Positions 61,414-64,000 of a DNA stretch of 64,000 nucleotides are shown here, one piece after another. A program made the position numbers and the translations under genes. The notes under the pieces were generated by a model. The model was not told the origin of the DNA. It worked only from the letters and a program-made list of their open reading frames with translations, and ran no database searches. Source of the stretch: Firmicutes bacterium ASF500 (GTDB lineage: Bacteria; Bacillota; Clostridia; Oscillospirales; Oscillospiraceae). The DNA is taken from positions 1,364,001 through 1,428,000 of the forward strand of contig CP097573.1 of assembly GCA_000492175.2 (NCBI GenBank), in the 5' to 3' direction. Numbering within the stretch: position 1 is the first letter of the stretch; each line of letters starts with the position of its first letter.

Positions 61414-61482
61414 CCCTTACTCCCTATTTTATCATCTTTACATGAAAAAGTCTACCAAAAGGCAGACTTTTTCGACAGGCTG
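61037..61482 (-). mobile_element. IS1182-family remnant (right end only)
   Basis: Nearly identical to the right ~450 bases of the complete IS1182 element at 15167-16757, ending in the same terminus (…GACTTTTTCGACAGGCTG). The left ~1.1 kb is missing beside the IS21 element. Contains a transposase N-terminal fragment (start 61413). The IS end is followed by a GCAAGGGC/GCCCTTGC palindrome at 61485-61503. Confidence 0.88.
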
Positions 61483-61654
61483 GAGCAAGGGCTCTGCCCT
61501 TGCCTTTCCCGATTTTTATCCCCTTTCGGGGATAAGCAGGGGTAGAACCCCCGCCCTACTTCATCTGTCTTGATAGAACCCGCCCTACACCCACCGCCGG
61601 CTCTTTGTAGGGCGCGACGAAAAAACGATTTCCCTGCCCCGGCCAGAGGCGGAC

Positions 61655-61683
61655 TGGACAAAGGAGGAAAAAACGGATATAAT
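61655..61683 (+). promoter_or_regulatory. Promoter of CmpB-like gene
   Basis: TGGACA (61655-61660) and TATAAT (61678-61683), 17 bases apart, 30 bases before the start codon. Confidence 0.65.
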
Positions 61684-61713
61684 AGGAAAAACCGCGCAAA
61701 AGGGAGCCTTGTT

Positions 61714-62604
61714 ATGCTGTATCGTTTTATCTGGATGTTTTTCATATACGCCTTTCTGGGCTGGTGCACCGAGGTGAGCTACGCCGCCCTGGTCACGGGG
61801 AAATTTGTCAACCGGGGCTTTCTCAACGGCCCGGTCTGCCCGGTCTATGGCTTCGGGGCGGTCATCGTCCTGGCCGCGCTGACCCCGCTGGCGGACAATC
61901 TGCTCCTGCTCTTTCTGGGCTCCATGGCCCTCACCTCCGCCCTGGAGTGGCTCACCGGCTTCGCTCTGGAGAAGCTGTTCCATCAGCGGTGGTGGGACTA
62001 CTCCGACCAGCCCTTTAACCTCAACGGCTACATCTGCCTGCGCTTCTCCGTCGCCTGGGGCTTTGCCTGCCTGTTTGTGGTCAAGCTCCTTCACCCCACG
62101 GTGCTGCTGTTCATCCGCCTGATCCCCCAGGTCCTGGGCGTTGTCCTGCTGGCGCTGATGGGGGCGGTGATGGCGGCGGACCTGGCCGCCACTGTCTCCA
62201 CCGTCGTCAAGCTGAACCGCCGGCTGGAGCAGATCGACGAGCTGGCCGCCCGGATTAAAGAGGCCTCCAACGAGTTCGGAGAGAACCTGGCCGACCGGGT
62301 GCTGGAGGCCGCCGAGGTGGGGGTCGGCTGGAAAGAGGACCTGGACGAGCTGTCCTTCAAGCTGGCGGAGCGCCGGGCCGAGCTGGCCGACAGCCTGGAG
62401 GAGTGGGAGGCCCACCGTGAGGAGCACCGGGCTCAGGTCCGCCGCCAGCTGGAGGAGTGGCGCGAGGCCATGGAAAATCTCCACAGCGGGGAGTTTTTTG
62501 GGCGCCGCCGCCTGCTGCGGGCCTTCCCCCGCCTGCGCTCCATCGACCACCGGGACGCCCTGGAGCGCCTGCGCCGCCGGACTGAGAATTTTAGAAAACC
62601 TTAA
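61714..62604 (+). CDS. Putative ABC transporter permease, CmpB/DUF1113-like membrane protein
   Basis: 296 residues from ATG 61714 (MLYRFIWMFFIYAFLGWCTE), after AAAGGGAGCC. Five membrane segments in the first ~165 residues with the family marks GWCTEV, RGFLNGPVCPVYGFGA and WDYSDQPFNLNGYICLRFSV; the C-terminal ~130 residues are a long charged coiled coil (KLAERRAELADSLEEWEAHR), ending RRLLRAFPRLRS. Family is labelled ABC_trans_CmpB in domain databases but real function is unknown. Marks the return to ordinary chromosome. Confidence 0.8.
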   Translation: MLYRFIWMFFIYAFLGWCTEVSYAALVTGKFVNRGFLNGPVCPVYGFGAVIVLAALTPLADNLLLLFLGSMALTSALEWLTGFALEKLFHQRWWDYSDQPFNLNGYICLRFSVAWGFACLFVVKLLHPTVLLFIRLIPQVLGVVLLALMGAVMAADLAATVSTVVKLNRRLEQIDELAARIKEASNEFGENLADRVLEAAEVGVGWKEDLDELSFKLAERRAELADSLEEWEAHREEHRAQVRRQLEEWREAMENLHSGEFFGRRRLLRAFPRLRSIDHRDALERLRRRTENFRKP

Positions 62605-62615
62605 CGCTTCCGCCC

Positions 62616-62645
62616 TTTACAATATGGGAAATCTTATGATATAAT
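62616..62645 (+). promoter_or_regulatory. Promoter of DUF1836 gene
   Basis: TTTACA (62616-62621), 18 bases, TATAAT (62640-62645). Confidence 0.7.
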
Positions 62646-62679
62646 TGCCGGGATTTTATCCCAGAAAGAGGCCTCGCCT

Positions 62680-63201
62680 ATGGACGAACTGCAAAACTTA
62701 AAGGACCGCATGGAGCGGGAACGGCCCACCGCCTGGAAGGACCTGCCCGACATCGCCCTCTACATGGATCAGCTGATCTCCTACATGCCCCGCCAGCTCA
62801 TCCGCTTTGACGAGGGGAACGCTCTCACCTCCGCAATGGTGAACAACTACATCAAGGACGGCCTGGTCCCCCGGGCGGAGGGCAAGCGGTACGGCCCCAT
62901 CCACCTGGGCTATCTCACCGCCGTGGTGGCGCTGAAGCAGGTGCTGTCCGTCCGGGACATCGGCGCGCTGATGGGCGCGGGCCGCGCCCTGGAAAAGACG
63001 CCCCCGGAGCAGTACGCCTATTTCTGTGACGCCCTGGACCACGCCCTCTCCGACACAGCCCAGGCCATCGACCCGGAGGCCGGCCAGTCCGACCTGGCCA
63101 AGATGGCCCTGGACTTCGCCGTGCGCAGCTACGCCAATCAGCTGGCCTGCCAGCGGATTCTCGGCATCCTCCAGCCCCAGGACGGCAAAAAAAACAAGTG
63201 A
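62680..63201 (+). CDS. DUF1836 MerR-like HTH protein
   Basis: 173 residues. LYMDQLISYMPRQLIRFDEG then LTSAMVNNYIKDGLVPRAEG form the winged-helix typical of DUF1836, with a following helical part (YLTAVVALKQVLSVRDIGAL). Found widely in Clostridia, often beside DegV-family genes, as here (19 bases to the next start). DNA-binding role is predicted, targets unknown. Confidence 0.82.
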   Translation: MDELQNLKDRMERERPTAWKDLPDIALYMDQLISYMPRQLIRFDEGNALTSAMVNNYIKDGLVPRAEGKRYGPIHLGYLTAVVALKQVLSVRDIGALMGAGRALEKTPPEQYAYFCDALDHALSDTAQAIDPEAGQSDLAKMALDFAVRSYANQLACQRILGILQPQDGKKNK

Positions 63202-63220
63202 AATAAAAGGAGTCCTTCCT

Positions 63221-64000
63221 ATGTCAGACTTTGTCATCCTCACCGATTCCTCCGCCGATCTGGGCGCCGACCTGGCCCAGCGGCTCAACGTACAGGTCGT
63301 CCCCCTCTGCTTTGTGATGGACGACCATACCTATTATAACTATCCCGACAACCGGGAGATGGACCCCCATGCGTTCTACGACCGCCTGCGCCGCGGGGAC
63401 ATGGCCACCACCAACGCCGTCAACGTGGCCCAGTACACCGAGGCCCTGGAGCCCCTGCTCCAGGAGGGGCGGGATGTGCTCATCCTCGCCTTCTCCTCCG
63501 GCCTGTCCAACACCTATAACTCCTCCCGTCTGGCGGTGGAGGAGCTGAGCGTCAAATACCCCGACCGGAAGCTGTACACCGTGGACACCCTCTGCGCCTC
63601 CCTAGGCCAGGGCCTTCTCGTGTGGTACGCCGCCCGGGAGCGGGACCGGGGCCACTCCATTGACGAGGTCCGGGATTGGGTGGAGGAGCGCAAGCTGAAT
63701 CTGTGCCACCAGTTCACCGTGGACGACCTCCACTTCCTCAAGCGGGGCGGGCGCATCTCCGCCGCCACCGCTATGGTGGGCTCCATGCTGCACATCAAAC
63801 CCGTCCTCCATGTGAACGACGAGGGCCTCCTCGTAAGCACCGGCAAGGCCCGGGGCCGTCAGGCCGCCCTCAAGGCCCTGGTGGACCGGATGGAGGAGAC
63901 CGCCATCGACTCAGGGAGCCTCACCGTCTTCATCAGCCACGGCGACTGCCTGGAGGACGCCCAGACCGTGGAGCGCATGGTCCGGGACCGCTTCGGCGTC
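63221..64000 (+). CDS. DegV-family fatty-acid-binding protein (cut by window edge)
   Basis: The first 260 residues of a frame that runs off the window; start ATG 63221 after AAAGGAGTCC. MSDFVILTDSSADLGADLAQ, FSSGLSNTYNSSRLAVEEL and DDLHFLKRGGRISAATAMVG are the conserved DegV blocks (the Ser/Arg set that grips the carboxylate of a fatty acid). Such proteins (FakB-type) hold fatty acids for phosphorylation by FakA. Co-directional with the DUF1836 gene, likely one operon. About 20-30 residues are expected beyond base 64000. Confidence 0.93.
   Translation, partial: MSDFVILTDSSADLGADLAQRLNVQVVPLCFVMDDHTYYNYPDNREMDPHAFYDRLRRGDMATTNAVNVAQYTEALEPLLQEGRDVLILAFSSGLSNTYNSSRLAVEELSVKYPDRKLYTVDTLCASLGQGLLVWYAARERDRGHSIDEVRDWVEERKLNLCHQFTVDDLHFLKRGGRISAATAMVGSMLHIKPVLHVNDEGLLVSTGKARGRQAALKALVDRMEETAIDSGSLTVFISHGDCLEDAQTVERMVRDRFGV

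Overview
The window looks like a chromosomal segment of a GC-rich gut Clostridium-class Firmicute, most likely Oscillospiraceae (Flavonifractor/Lawsonibacter-like). This is inferred from the glnA-ANTAR pair, a Fe-S type purF, DUF1836 and DegV genes, inverted-repeat terminators, strong Shine-Dalgarno sites, and several Clostridia-type families (DUF3847, DUF6809, DUF6076). I did not run any search, so species cannot be given.

Layout. 1-2.8 kb: core genes (glnA end, ANTAR regulator, purF with an unusual 5' leader hairpin). 2.8-4.0 kb: debris (esterase fragments, truncated GNAT, 5' piece of a CAP-domain gene). 4.0-11.4 kb: a self-contained sucrose PTS locus (LacI regulator with palindromic operators, EIIBCA, MBL-fold hydrolase, its own HPr and Enzyme I, GH32). 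11.4-12.6 kb: truncated DUF6076 gene joined to the 3' end of a CAP gene. 12.7-27.5 kb: a beta-glucan/oligosaccharide locus: GH3, an IS1182 element inserted at a palindrome, an ABC sugar importer (two permeases and a lipoprotein), an AraC regulator, and a tight operon of YesL-like protein, cytoplasmic GH16 and two GH94 phosphorylases. The set suggests import of beta-glucan oligosaccharides, internal cutting and phosphorolysis.

28-36 kb: an intact CAP-domain protein, then an island flanked by ~100-bp direct repeats. It holds a DUF3847 gene and a 5'-truncated MobA/MobL relaxase. Between and around them lie six small genes, several of which resemble polymorphic-toxin immunity proteins (Imm22-, Imm6-, Imm3- and SUKH-like), with no toxin in sight. 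Four of these genes sit in two tandem units that share the same repeat boundaries (R1-gene-R3-gene-R2) but carry different genes. The two outer genes share one promoter module and one terminator module. This modular immunity array is the most interesting feature of the window.

36-39 kb: DUF2200, DUF1801 and an ECF sigma/membrane regulator pair. 39-61 kb: two paralogous mobile elements (A, 39.1-44.0 kb; C, 53.1-58.8 kb), each with excisionase-like and HTH genes, a non-coding repeat region, a variable slot, DUF6809, and two overlapping tyrosine integrases. Element A carries an intact Fic toxin with a 55-aa antitoxin in the slot. Element C is decayed (IS110 insertion, frameshifted Int2, IS21 insertion, IS1182 remnant). 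Between them lie a partial third module (B, 44.2-46.2 kb), a broken M1-peptidase/ABC-2 gene, an AT-rich orphan gene, and a type I methylase gene split by an IS256 element with a 9-bp target duplication.

61.6-64 kb: core-type genes resume (CmpB-like membrane protein, DUF1836, DegV). I saw no rRNA, tRNA or CRISPR array.
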